Of a stretch of DNA of 64,000 nt, positions 1 through 8,366 are shown piece by piece. The stretch comes from Coriobacteriia bacterium (GTDB lineage Bacteria; Actinomycetota; Coriobacteriia; Coriobacteriales; QAMH01), in NCBI GenBank assembly GCA_003149935.1, contig QAMH01000004.1:265160-329159 (forward strand). The letters run 5' to 3'. A program made the position numbers and the translations under genes. The notes under the pieces were generated by a model. That model saw only the letters and a program-made list of their open reading frames with translations, was not told the origin of the DNA and did not search any database. Numbering within the stretch: position 1 is the first letter of the stretch; each line of letters opens with the position of its first letter.

Positions 1-115
1 TCTTGCATAGCTCGACGATGGAGATGTCATCGAAGGGACGTGCCGATTGCAGTTCCATCAAGGCGTCGAGCGCACGTTGGTCTATGTCCGACAAATCCGC
101 TGGCAGTCTTCCCAT
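1..115 (-). CDS. TetR/AcrR-family regulator, N-terminal part only
   Basis: The first 38 codons of a gene that runs off the left edge. The peptide opens MGRLPADLSDIDQRALDALM and continues with PFDDISIVELCK, the usual start of a TetR DNA-binding domain (helix 1, then the helix-turn-helix entry). Only that part is visible, so the ligand-binding domain is unknown. It is divergent from the membrane protein at 242, with a perfect palindrome between them, as expected for a TetR repressor controlling itself and its neighbour. Another ATG at 120 hits a stop after a few codons and was rejected. Confidence 0.75.
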   Translation of the reverse strand, partial: MGRLPADLSDIDQRALDALMELQSARPFDDISIVELCK

Positions 116-203
116 GGCATCTCCAAAGTGACAAATCCTCGTATCTGTAGCGCATCGAGCGGCAGGGACGCTCTCATCGCATGATCCCCAGTATACTCTC
201 ATC

Positions 204-223
204 AAAGTTACATGTGTAACTTT
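204..223. promoter_or_regulatory. Palindromic operator between TetR gene and membrane protein
   Basis: AAAGTTACATGTGTAACTTT has two perfect 9-bp arms around a 2-bp centre. It lies 18 bp upstream of the start at 242, between two divergent genes one of which is a TetR regulator. Position and symmetry fit a TetR-dimer operator; binding is inferred. Confidence 0.65.
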
Positions 224-241
224 ATATGAAAGGAGAGGGAT

Positions 242-919
242 ATGGCATTCATTGCGATAAGCGGCGTGTTCTGGACCATCGTCTACATCTTGATCATCAG
301 GCGGGATTTCGCCGACAAGACCTTCGGCATGCCGCTTGCGGCGTTGGCGATAAACATCGCTTGGGAGATTCGCTTCTCGATGGTGTTCTACTCGCCGGAC
401 ATCATGTTGTTACCTCAGGTTATCAACACGGTATGGGCAATCTTCGATGTCGTCATCGTCTTTACCGTGTTCAAGTACGGAGCACCGGCGTTCTCCCAGG
501 ACTACAAGGCAAAACCCGGCAAGGCGAGTTTCTATGCGATGTTCGCGACCATGCTGGCATTCTGCTTCGTCTTCATCTTCGTGGGAACGGACTTCCTGGT
601 TACCATTCCCGCGTTCGATGGAAGCGTCTGGGAGGCGGCGAAGCTCATCGCGTACGCGCAGAACCTCCTCATGAGCGCCCTGTTCATAGCGATGATCTGG
701 CAGCGCAATAGCACGAAGGGACAGTCTTTCTGGATCGCCTTCTGCAAGTGGTTCGGCACGTTCATCGTCATGTTCAACTACCTGCCCGCGCACCCTCTGC
801 CGGAGTTCGCCATGATGTGGCTCATCTTCGCCGCAATCGAGGTATGCGACATCTGGTACATGGTGCTCGTGTGGCGCAAGGCGAAAGCGGAGGGAAAGAA
901 TCCCCTGAAGGTCATCTAG
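242..919 (+). CDS. Pyr4/TMTC-like seven-helix membrane protein (possible terpene cyclase)
   Basis: A 225-residue protein that is almost all hydrophobic, with about seven transmembrane segments. The block MPLAALAINIAWEIRFS near residue 35 followed by INTVWAIFDVVIVFTVFKYG resembles the transmembrane terpene-cyclase fold (Pyr4/AndB type), where acidic residues inside the helices protonate the substrate; W and E of NIAWEI and D of IFDVV are candidate equivalents. Bacterial members are mostly uncharacterised. The start follows AGGAGAGGG at a good distance. No prenyl-chain or terpene-tailoring genes are adjacent, so the substrate is unknown. It is probably repressed by the TetR protein encoded at 1-115. 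Family assignment is from memory of the motif, moderate certainty. Confidence 0.6.
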   Translation: MAFIAISGVFWTIVYILIIRRDFADKTFGMPLAALAINIAWEIRFSMVFYSPDIMLLPQVINTVWAIFDVVIVFTVFKYGAPAFSQDYKAKPGKASFYAMFATMLAFCFVFIFVGTDFLVTIPAFDGSVWEAAKLIAYAQNLLMSALFIAMIWQRNSTKGQSFWIAFCKWFGTFIVMFNYLPAHPLPEFAMMWLIFAAIEVCDIWYMVLVWRKAKAEGKNPLKVI

Positions 920-933
920 CCGCACATTCGAAC

Positions 934-966
934 GACGCCCCGCGTTCCCCACGAAGGCGGGGCGTC
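934..966. terminator. Bidirectional hairpin between convergent genes
   Basis: GACGCCCCGC and GCGGGGCGTC form a 10-bp perfect stem with a 13-nt loop, placed exactly between the convergent genes ending at 919 and 969. No clear T-run follows on either strand, so it may be a weak or factor-assisted terminator. Confidence 0.5.
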
Positions 967-968
967 CC

Positions 969-1859
969 CTATGGCCACGCCGTCATGAGCGCCGTTCCGC
1001 AGACGATGAGCGCGAGCCCCACGCCCGCTCGCCACGACAGCCGCTCGTGCAGGAACAGCCAGGCAAATGCGATCGACACGACGATCGAGAGTTTGTCGAT
1101 CTGCACGACGATGCTCACCTGGCCGGTTTGTATGGCGTAGTAGAAGAACAGCCACGACGCACCGGTCGCGATGCCTGAGGCCACCAGGAACAGCGCCTCG
1201 CCGGGCCGCACGTCGCGCACGGCCCGCAGCTTTCCGCGTGCGGCGACGATGCCCCACGCCATCACCAGCACTACGCAGGTGCGAATCGCGGTTGCCAGGT
1301 TCGAGTCGACGCCCTCGATGCCGACCTTCGCGAGGATCGAGGTGAGTGCCGCGAACACCGCGGCCCCGATGGCGTACCATAGCCATCCATCTCCGCCTGT
1401 GCTGCCGTGCTGCGCTTCGTCGTCGTTCTGCGTCGCTTTCCTCTCGATCATGAGGTAGGTGCCCGCGCCGATCGCGACGATGGAGCCGAGCTTGACCGCG
1501 AGGTTGCTCGTTTCGCCGAACAGGACGATCGCGAAGAGCGCGGCCAGGATCGTGCTCGACTTGTCTACGGGCACGACCTTGTTGACGTCACCGAGCGAAA
1601 GCGCCTTGAAGTAGCAGATCCACGATGCGCCGGTCGCGAGTCCCGAGGCGATGAGAAACGTCCACGAGAGGGGAGCGATGCGGGTTATCCCGCCTTGCGC
1701 GCCGGTGAGAAAGACCACGACCCAGGCAAAGACGAGCACGACCGCGGTTCGAATGCCCGTAGCGATGTCGGAATCGGTCTCTCGCACGCCGCATTTGGCG
1801 AGAATCGACGTTACGCCCGCGAAAAGCGCCGCGAGCAGCGCCGCGCTAACCCAGCCCAT
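969..1859 (-). CDS. EamA-family (DMT superfamily) transporter
   Basis: A 296-residue protein made of two homologous halves of about five transmembrane helices each, the standard EamA length and layout. The halves show the internal duplication directly: SILAKCGVRETDSDIATGIR near residue 20 recurs as SILAKVGIEGVDSNLATAIR near residue 175. Each half has the GASW motif (IATGASWLFFYYAI). A hydrophilic linker rich in Q, D and G near 140-155 separates them. EamA proteins export metabolites or amino acids; the substrate cannot be read from sequence. It is convergent with the gene at 242 and about 45 bp downstream of the GNAT gene on the same strand. Confidence 0.85.
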   Translation of the reverse strand: MGWVSAALLAALFAGVTSILAKCGVRETDSDIATGIRTAVVLVFAWVVVFLTGAQGGITRIAPLSWTFLIASGLATGASWICYFKALSLGDVNKVVPVDKSSTILAALFAIVLFGETSNLAVKLGSIVAIGAGTYLMIERKATQNDDEAQHGSTGGDGWLWYAIGAAVFAALTSILAKVGIEGVDSNLATAIRTCVVLVMAWGIVAARGKLRAVRDVRPGEALFLVASGIATGASWLFFYYAIQTGQVSIVVQIDKLSIVVSIAFAWLFLHERLSWRAGVGLALIVCGTALMTAWP

Positions 1860-1905
1860 AGCCTATGCTCCCGATCCCCCTCTGGTCATCGCCATCTCGC
1901 CAGCC

Positions 1906-2388
1906 CTACAGCTCGTGATAGTACGGGCAAATGTCGGCATACGTGCCATCGGGCATCCTAAAGCCGCCCGGTATGGTGCCGAGCTGTACGAAGCCGAGCT
2001 TCTCGTAGAGGTGACGTGCGCCGGCGTTGGTCGCAACGACGGCGTTGAACTGCAGCACGCGAAAGCCGTGCGCCTTGCCCTGGGCCAGCGAATCCTCGAC
2101 GAGCAAGCGGCCCGCGCCCTTGCCGCGTGCGGCCGATCCGACCGCGTAGCTGGCGTTGGCGATGTGCCCGCAGCGCCCGACGTTGTTGGGATGCAGGGTG
2201 TAGAGCCCGATGACGTGCCCGTCTTCCTCGGCGACGCCGCAGTACGTCTGCGATGCGAAGAACGCGCTATCGCTCGCAAGATCCAGCTCCTCTTCCTGGG
2301 GAAACGCGACCCCGTCTCTCACGACCTCGTTCCAGATGTCCACCATCTCGGCAAGGTCATCCTGCCGGTATTCCCTGATCTCCATCAT
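1906..2388 (-). CDS. GNAT-family N-acetyltransferase
   Basis: A 160-residue single-domain acetyltransferase. It opens IREYRQDDLAEMVDIWNEVV, typical of GNAT strand 1 and helix 1. The acetyl-CoA loop is the segment SAARGKGAGRLLVEDSL around residues 88-104 (R/Q-x-x-G-x-G/A type), followed by FNAVVATNAGARHLYEKLGF, the conserved motif B. Length is normal. The ending GGFRMPDGTYADICPYYHEL resembles the phosphinothricin/amino-acid acetylating branch. The start follows a GAGGAG site. The acceptor substrate is unknown. It may share a transcript with the EamA gene downstream. Confidence 0.85.
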   Translation of the reverse strand: MMEIREYRQDDLAEMVDIWNEVVRDGVAFPQEEELDLASDSAFFASQTYCGVAEEDGHVIGLYTLHPNNVGRCGHIANASYAVGSAARGKGAGRLLVEDSLAQGKAHGFRVLQFNAVVATNAGARHLYEKLGFVQLGTIPGGFRMPDGTYADICPYYHEL

Positions 2389-2608
2389 CTGCTCCTCGTC
2401 ATGTGCCTACCCGTACGTATGGTCTCCAGGCTGGGTACGCGCAAGCGGCCTTGGCGCTCGCGAACCCCTCCCCGGGACTGCATGCGATATCGCGAAATAA
2501 CGTGATCATGATAGTACACCGCTCGAGCGGGCCACGTCGGCTCCCATCGCACGGGCATTCAGAGTCTTCCGCACCATATCCACTTGAAGTGCCGCGCCCA
2601 TTGGACTA

Positions 2609-2620
2609 CCGTTGCAACGG
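2609..2620. promoter_or_regulatory. Candidate MarR operator
   Basis: CCGTTGCAACGG is a perfect 12-bp palindrome 34 bp upstream of the MarR gene, just after a TTGGAC sequence at 2601-2606 that could be a -35 element. No good -10 is seen. Autoregulation by the MarR protein is inferred from position. Confidence 0.4.
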
Positions 2621-2653
2621 CAACTGTTGTGCCGGCAATCGTGAGGATCCTTC

Positions 2654-3064
2654 ATGTTCATGTCAGATGTCTCCATCATCGTGAGGAAGATGCGCATCGC
2701 CGCCGAGCGCGGGCAGTCCTCTTCCGGAGTGGGGTTTCCCGAGCAGCTGGTGCTGATGTACCTGAAAGCGCACGGATCATCCAACCAGGAGAACATCGCG
2801 GCGTATCTGGATATAGACAAGGGCGCCATCGCCAAGACCATCGCCAAGCTGGAGAAAAAGGGCCTGGTCGCGCGCGAGGTCAATCCGAATAACAGGCGCG
2901 AGAACAAGGTCGTGCTGCAACCTGACGCCGAGGACGTTCTGGTCGGGATGCGCGATTCGTACAGGGACTTCGAGGCGAGGATGTTCGTCGGGCTTTCGAT
3001 AGACGAGAGAGAGCAACTCGAGCGCCTCGTCGCACTGGTCGCTCGCAACGTATCCGATATCTAG
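2654..3064 (+). CDS. MarR-family transcriptional regulator
   Basis: A 136-residue winged-helix protein. The recognition region SSNQENIAAYLDIDKGAIAKTIAKLEKKGLVAREVNPNNRRE... runs over residues 42-80 and ends in the MarR wing (NPNNRRENKVVLQ), followed by the dimerisation helices. Length is normal for the family. The start is preceded by GAGGA at 6 bp. The next gene, a 14-helix MFS pump, begins 15 bp downstream, so the pair looks like an efflux operon headed by its own repressor. A 12-bp palindrome upstream is the probable operator. The inducing ligand is unknown. Confidence 0.9.
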   Translation: MFMSDVSIIVRKMRIAAERGQSSSGVGFPEQLVLMYLKAHGSSNQENIAAYLDIDKGAIAKTIAKLEKKGLVAREVNPNNRRENKVVLQPDAEDVLVGMRDSYRDFEARMFVGLSIDEREQLERLVALVARNVSDI

Positions 3065-3078
3065 GGGAATCGCACGCG

Positions 3079-5112
3079 ATGGGAATGATGGGTCACGGCC
3101 ATAAGAATGACCACGGACGCAAGGTGGGCCAGGAGCATGACGGCGCCGCGGCGTTCTCAAAGGAGTCGCGCGGACAGAGCAGGGGGTATGCGCTAATCGC
3201 CGTCGTGTACCTGCTGGGCCTGATCATGGGTGCCCTGGACATGAGCATCGTCAATCCGGCGCGTACCGTCATCCAGAACACCATGAGCGTCAACGACGCG
3301 CTGGGTGTCTGGGTCATCACCATCTACACGCTCGCGTACGCGGCATCCATCCCGATCATGGGCAAGCTGGCCGATCGCCACGGCCGCAAGAGCGTCTACC
3401 TGCTGTGCATTCTCCTGTTTGGCGGCGGGTCGCTGCTGTGCGGTCTGGCGCGTTTTACCAATAGCTTCGAGTTGCTACTCGCCGCGCGCGTCATCCAGGC
3501 CATCGGCGGCGGTGGCATCATGCCGGTCGCCACGGCCGAGTTCGGCACCGCCTTTCCCGAAGAAAAGCGCGGCATGGCCCTCGGTATGGTCGGCATGGTG
3601 TACGGGGTCTCGAGCATCCTGGGCCCCTCCGTCGGCAGCGGCATCCTCGAGATATTCGGCCAGACCGAGTGGCAGTACGTCTTCTTCATCAACGTACCCA
3701 TCTGCCTGATCGTCCTGGTCCTGGGTGCCGCGAAGCTCCCGCAAAGCAAGGGGGAGAACGTCAAGCCCATCGACGGTCTGGGCACCTTCTTGCTGACGGG
3801 CATGACGCTCAGCATCATGTACGGTCTGAAGAACATCGACTTCTTCAACCTGGCGCAATCCGTCGCCAGCACCGACGTGTGGCCCTTCCTCCTGATCTTC
3901 CTGGTGCTGCTCCCACTGTTCGTGCTGCGCGAGAAGAAGGCCGCCGATCCCATACTCAACCCGAGCTACTTCACCAACCGCAACATCGTCATCACGCTTG
4001 TCTGCTCCATCATCAGCGGCATCGTCATGATGGGTACCATCTTCTTCCCGCAGTTCTGCGAGAACGCCATGATGATGAAGTCCGGCTCGGGCGGGTACTT
4101 CATCGCCATCCTGGGCATCGGCACGGCGATTGGCTCCATGGGTTCCGGTCGCCTGATCGACAAGCACGGCGTCAAGCCCATTTTAGGTGCCGGCTTCGTG
4201 GGCGCGGCCGTGGGCTCGCTGTTCATGGCCTTCGTGGCCTGCGAGTACCCCAACTTGCTCACCGTGTGTCTGAGCATGTTTTTGAGCGGTGCCGGCCTGG
4301 GCTTCACCATGGGCACGCCGCTCAACTACATGATGCTCAACAACACCGATGACGCGGAGTCCAATTCCGCTCTGGCTACTATGTCGCTGGTCCGCTCCAT
4401 CGGCACGGCCGTGGCGCCCGCGATTATGGTCGCCTTCATCGTACACGCTAGCGTCGGCATGCAGGACAACCTGATGGATGCGTTGCCCAAGCAGGTTTCC
4501 GTCTCGCCGCTGCCCTATGCCGCGCAGATTGACCAGAAGCTCGATGACATGCGTGCCGACGAGGAGACCGCCGAGATGCTTGAGGGCCTCGACATCCCCA
4601 GGCTGAGCGATTACCAGACAATCGAGGTGAACATGGATTCCGAGGGCAGCGACTTCGATGTCGAGATCAACGACGAGTTGCTGGAGAAGATGGAGAACTC
4701 CGACGTGACCACCATCGTCGGCGTGTGCAAGGAGATGACCTCCGACATCTTCGCCCAGGTCAAGCCAAAGCTGATCTCCCAAGCCGCCGAGGGCATGGAG
4801 ACCGGTCTCGTCACCATGAACGAGAAGGCCCAGGAGATGCAGCAGGCCTATGATTCCCTGGCCGAGACGATTGCCCAGCTCGAGGAGACGGACGCCGCCA
4901 TACCCGGTCTGTTCGACGAGGCCGAGGCTAACTATCTGACATCCATCGACGACAACGCCGAACAGATCCAGCAGGTCTACCAGCAGACCCTCAACGGGGG
5001 ATTCCGCGGCATGGCAATCTTCGTGGCCATCGTGGCCCTGATCGGCTTGCTGGTGCTCGTTCCCTACAAGGACAACAGGCCGGGTCAGAAGAATGAGGTA
5101 ATCGAGGTCTAG
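3079..5112 (+). CDS. MFS drug:H+ antiporter (DHA2/EmrB-QacA type) with a large inserted loop
   Basis: A 677-residue efflux transporter with 14 predicted membrane helices. The His-rich N-terminus (MGMMGHGHKNDHGRK) precedes helix 1; the DHA2 signature LADRHGRKSVYLLC follows helix 2 near residue 95-110, and GPSVGSGI is the motif C of antiporters. Helix 13 lies near 440-462 and the last helix near 643-660. Between them sits about 178 residues of charged, partly coiled-coil sequence (for example EEAEANYLTSIDDNAEQIQQ), far longer than the usual loop. Co-transcribed with the upstream MarR gene and closed by a strong terminator. Drug or metabolite export is inferred; the substrate is unknown. Confidence 0.88.
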   Translation: MGMMGHGHKNDHGRKVGQEHDGAAAFSKESRGQSRGYALIAVVYLLGLIMGALDMSIVNPARTVIQNTMSVNDALGVWVITIYTLAYAASIPIMGKLADRHGRKSVYLLCILLFGGGSLLCGLARFTNSFELLLAARVIQAIGGGGIMPVATAEFGTAFPEEKRGMALGMVGMVYGVSSILGPSVGSGILEIFGQTEWQYVFFINVPICLIVLVLGAAKLPQSKGENVKPIDGLGTFLLTGMTLSIMYGLKNIDFFNLAQSVASTDVWPFLLIFLVLLPLFVLREKKAADPILNPSYFTNRNIVITLVCSIISGIVMMGTIFFPQFCENAMMMKSGSGGYFIAILGIGTAIGSMGSGRLIDKHGVKPILGAGFVGAAVGSLFMAFVACEYPNLLTVCLSMFLSGAGLGFTMGTPLNYMMLNNTDDAESNSALATMSLVRSIGTAVAPAIMVAFIVHASVGMQDNLMDALPKQVSVSPLPYAAQIDQKLDDMRADEETAEMLEGLDIPRLSDYQTIEVNMDSEGSDFDVEINDELLEKMENSDVTTIVGVCKEMTSDIFAQVKPKLISQAAEGMETGLVTMNEKAQEMQQAYDSLAETIAQLEETDAAIPGLFDEAEANYLTSIDDNAEQIQQVYQQTLNGGFRGMAIFVAIVALIGLLVLVPYKDNRPGQKNEVIEV

Positions 5113-5150
5113 GTTCGCGCATTATCGTTTGACGCCCAATCACGCTGCGT

Positions 5151-5186
5151 GACACGAGGAGCCCTCGGGGCTCCTCGTGTCTTTTG
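5151..5186 (+). terminator. Rho-independent terminator after MFS gene
   Basis: GACACGAGGAGCCC and GGGCTCCTCGTGTC pair in a perfect 14-bp stem with a TCG loop, followed by TTTTG. It closes the MarR-MFS operon 38 bp after the stop codon. Confidence 0.9.
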
Positions 5187-5247
5187 TTTCCCTAATTTGA
5201 GTCGAGATAACAGCAAAACCCAAGGTAGAGAGCATGCACAACAGGGG

Positions 5248-5320
5248 TTGTTTCCTAGAATCCGGGCATCTTGCTTCATATAATTCATCGTAAGGCAAGA
5301 TGTATCGAAACTAGGAACAA
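5248..5320 (+). promoter_or_regulatory. Nested inverted repeat around the promoter of the Mo-oxidoreductase operon
   Basis: The outer arms are TTGTTTCCTAG (5248-5258) and CTAGGAACAA (5311-5320), paired with one bulge. The inner arms are CATCTTGC (5267-5274) and GCAAGATG (5295-5302), perfect. The spacers between outer and inner arms are 8 nt on both sides. A TATAAT -10 box at 5279-5284 lies in the central loop, and the ribosome-binding site GGAGGGG starts right after the outer arm. It could be a pair of concentric operators or a leader hairpin that masks the ribosome-binding site. Confidence 0.5.
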
Positions 5321-5329
5321 GGAGGGGTA

Positions 5330-7729
5330 ATGGCTGATTCTTCGATAACTGGCAGGGGATTGAGCCGTCGAGACTTCCTGAAAGTCTCGGGTGTGACGGC
5401 AGGGGCCCTGGGCCTTGCCTGCGCTGGTGGCATGACGACGACGAAGGGCTGGTTGTCACAGGCCGAGGCAGCTCCCGAGGAGCACGTGGCACGTACCTAT
5501 CACCAAAGCCACTGCGGTGGCATGTGCTCGCTTGCCTGCACGGTGCGCGATGGTCGCATGGTGAAGGTCCAGCCCAACGGCGTGGGAAATCCAGATTTCC
5601 AGACAATCTGTCTAAAGGGAATCTCGGAAGTCGCCCACATCTACGGAAAGGGGCGCGTACAGACCCCGCTCAAGCGCGTCGGCGAGCGTGGTTCGGGACA
5701 GTTCGAGCCCATTAGCTGGGATCAGGCGCTTGACGAGGTCAGTGACCTCATCAAGAAGACCCAGGATGCACACGGCCGCGATTCCGTCATGGTCGTCGCC
5801 ACCGCCGAGGCCGACTTTGGCTTCCTGGCTCCCATGCTGGGTGCCCAGACCGGTGGCTTTGACGGCATCGACGTCGGCATTGGCAATGGCCTCGATCCCG
5901 CGATGGGGTTTGGCTCCGGGTATGCCATGTGCGCTCCCGAGGCACGTGACTGGACGCGTTCCAAGCTCGTCTTGACGGTGGGCTCGAATTACTGCGAGTC
6001 CAGTCTGCCCAACTGCTTCACCTTCTTCGATGCAAAGGAGGCCGGCGCCCATATGGTGACGGTCGACCCGCACTATTCCACCACGGCGTCGAAGTCCGAC
6101 GAGTGGATTCCCATCGAGCCCGGTACTGATGCGGCGCTGTTTCTGGGCATGATCTCCCACATCATCGACAATGACCTGACGGATACCGACTTCATGCGCC
6201 GCCATACGAGCATGCCGTTCCTGGTCGATGCCGAGACGGGCATGATCATCCGCGACCATGCCGTGCGCTCCGATGCGGAGGAGCCCGAGACGGGCCAGCA
6301 GAATCCCTACTACGTTATCAACCCGGCGACGGGGGCGGCGGTTCCGTACGCGAGCTGCCCGAATCCCTCCCTCTCCGGTTCGGCTGTGGTTCGCGGTCGC
6401 AGGGCGGTTACGGTATGGGACCTGCTCTTGCAAACCCAGAAGCCCTACACGGTCAATTGGGCGGCCGAAATTACCGGCATCGATGCCGACCGCATAGAGG
6501 CTCTTGCGGAAGAGTACGCAAAGGGACCCTCCTCGCTCGCACTCGGCTGGGGCGGCAACGACAAGATGACCAACGCCGACATCGCCGGCCATGCGGCTGC
6601 GGTGCTCGTGGCTGTCACCGGCAACGTGGGCAAGCCCGGAACGGGCGTGGGCGTTTACGTCGGCCAGGAATACAACAGCTATGCGCCAGAGCTTGGTGCA
6701 TGGGAGATGCCTGCGGACTGGGCGGCCGCCGACTCCGAGGTGAACATCTACGACATGCCCTTCAAGGAGAACAACTGCCATGCGGCCATCTTCTGCGGTG
6801 ACATCGTCGCGCAGCACATGGCGAACATGAACGAGACGTGCGAGTGGGCAAAGACGCTCGACTTCATCGTGACCATGGACCCGTACTTCACCGAAGGCGC
6901 CAAGTGGTCCGATTACATTCTTCCGTGCACCTCGCGCTTCGAGTATGACGAGCCCTATGGAAACGTGAAAACCGGATACAGCCAGATCGTCATCCAGGAA
7001 AAGGTCATCGACCCGCTGTTCGAGGCACGCACCGACCTGTGGATCCAGCGCGAGCTCGCAAAGCGCCTGGGTCTCGAGGCTGGCATTCCCGCCAGTTCGG
7101 TCGATCGCTGCAATGCGATCCTGTCCACGTCGGAAGAGTCGTGGGTTTCCCAGTTGACGGTCGAGAAGATAGCGGAGGAGGGCGCGGTCTGGCCCGTTCC
7201 CGGCCGCGAGGAGATTCGCGAGGTCGTCTCCGACGGCGTGTTCCCCACGCCTTCCGGGCGTATGGAGCTCTACTACGACAACATGGTGCCCTTCGACCAG
7301 CAGCTACCCCGCTGGGAGGCGTGCACCGAGATCGCCAACGAGGACTTGCGCAAGACCTTCCCCTTGCAGCTGACCAACACGCGCACGCGTTTCCGCATCC
7401 ACAACCAGTTCTACGATTCCGATTGGCTGCAGCTCATGTACGAGCCGCTCGTCATGTTGAATCCGACTGACATGGAAAGCCGCGGACTCAAGACGGGCGA
7501 TGTGGCGCGCGTGTTCAACGACAGGGGCAGCTTCGAGGTCCATGTTGCCTCGAACAACGCCATCCGTCCCGGCTCGGTTCGCATATACGAGGCCGCCACG
7601 GCGGACTACACCGTCGAGGGCAATCTTCAGAGCGTGACGAACAACACCATGATCGAGCGTGGCTACGACCTGATGTGCGGTCCGGTCATTCCCTTCTCGG
7701 ACACGCTCGTCGAAATCGAGAGAGCATAG
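5330..7729 (+). CDS. Tat-exported molybdopterin oxidoreductase, catalytic subunit (DMSO reductase family)
   Basis: A 799-residue catalytic subunit that binds bis-MGD and one [4Fe-4S] cluster. A twin-arginine signal (SRRDFLK, residues 12-18) and a hydrophobic stretch ending at AEAA direct it across the membrane folded. The FeS ligands are C62, C66, C70 and C94. Motifs EWIPIEPGTDAAL and the C-terminal cofactor-binding domain are present. The segment aligned with the Mo ligand reads GIGNGLDPAMGFG; I see no Ser or Cys there, and D189 is the best candidate. The FeS subunit, NrfD anchor and chaperone follow directly, so it works as a periplasm-side terminal reductase or dehydrogenase fed from the quinone pool. 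Substrate unknown; tetrathionate, polysulfide, catechol or similar cannot be told apart. Confidence 0.9.
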   Translation: MADSSITGRGLSRRDFLKVSGVTAGALGLACAGGMTTTKGWLSQAEAAPEEHVARTYHQSHCGGMCSLACTVRDGRMVKVQPNGVGNPDFQTICLKGISEVAHIYGKGRVQTPLKRVGERGSGQFEPISWDQALDEVSDLIKKTQDAHGRDSVMVVATAEADFGFLAPMLGAQTGGFDGIDVGIGNGLDPAMGFGSGYAMCAPEARDWTRSKLVLTVGSNYCESSLPNCFTFFDAKEAGAHMVTVDPHYSTTASKSDEWIPIEPGTDAALFLGMISHIIDNDLTDTDFMRRHTSMPFLVDAETGMIIRDHAVRSDAEEPETGQQNPYYVINPATGAAVPYASCPNPSLSGSAVVRGRRAVTVWDLLLQTQKPYTVNWAAEITGIDADRIEALAEEYAKGPSSLALGWGGNDKMTNADIAGHAAAVLVAVTGNVGKPGTGVGVYVGQEYNSYAPELGAWEMPADWAAADSEVNIYDMPFKENNCHAAIFCGDIVAQHMANMNETCEWAKTLDFIVTMDPYFTEGAKWSDYILPCTSRFEYDEPYGNVKTGYSQIVIQEKVIDPLFEARTDLWIQRELAKRLGLEAGIPASSVDRCNAILSTSEESWVSQLTVEKIAEEGAVWPVPGREEIREVVSDGVFPTPSGRMELYYDNMVPFDQQLPRWEACTEIANEDLRKTFPLQLTNTRTRFRIHNQFYDSDWLQLMYEPLVMLNPTDMESRGLKTGDVARVFNDRGSFEVHVASNNAIRPGSVRIYEAATADYTVEGNLQSVTNNTMIERGYDLMCGPVIPFSDTLVEIERA

Positions 7730-7739
7730 GAGGTTCGTC

Positions 7740-8357
7740 ATGACAAGATTAGCCATCGCCATCAACCTCAGCCGCTGCGTCGGCTGCCATACGTGCGCGT
7801 TGTCGTGCAAGATGCAGAACAACGTTCCCGAGGGCATGCTGTGGAACAGGGTGCTCACCGAGAACTGCGATGTCGTGGACGGTGCCGAGGGAACGTACCC
7901 CAACGTCACGAGGACGTTCCTTCCCGTCGCCTGCCAGCATTGCCAGAACGCGGCCTGCCAACGCGTCTGCCCCACGGGCGCGACCTACAAGGACGATAAG
8001 GGCCGCGTCGAGATCGATTACGACAAGTGCATCGGCTGCCGCATGTGCATGGCGGCGTGTCCCTATAACGCGCGCAACTTCAACTGGCAGGTCCCCACGC
8101 GTGTGACCGGCGCAAATTACGGAGATGCCGAGGTTCCCGTGCGTCCCAAGGGCGTGGCCGAAAAGTGCACGCTCTGCAAGGAGCGCACCGATCGGGGCGA
8201 GAAGCCGATGTGCGTCGTCTGCTGCCCGGCCCATGCGCGCATCTACGGTGACCTCGATGATCCGAACAGCGAGATTTCCCAGACCATTCGCGACCGAAAG
8301 GCCTGGGTGCTGCTCGAGGAGCAGGGCACACGTCCGTCCGTCCACTACTTCGATTAG
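7740..8357 (+). CDS. 4Fe-4S ferredoxin-type electron-transfer subunit (DmsB/NrfC-like)
   Basis: A 205-residue iron-sulfur protein with four cysteine clusters: CVGCHTCALSC near residue 14, CQHCQNAACQRVCP near 64, CIGCRMCMAACP near 97 and CTLCKERTDRG...CVVCCP near 142. This is the four-cluster pattern of DmsB, PhsB and NrfC, which pass electrons between the membrane anchor and the Mo subunit. No signal peptide is present; such subunits travel with the Tat-tagged catalytic partner. It starts 10 bp after the catalytic gene behind AGGAGG and is followed 9 bp later by the anchor gene. Confidence 0.95.
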   Translation: MTRLAIAINLSRCVGCHTCALSCKMQNNVPEGMLWNRVLTENCDVVDGAEGTYPNVTRTFLPVACQHCQNAACQRVCPTGATYKDDKGRVEIDYDKCIGCRMCMAACPYNARNFNWQVPTRVTGANYGDAEVPVRPKGVAEKCTLCKERTDRGEKPMCVVCCPAHARIYGDLDDPNSEISQTIRDRKAWVLLEEQGTRPSVHYFD

Positions 8358-8366
8358 GAGCCATCC

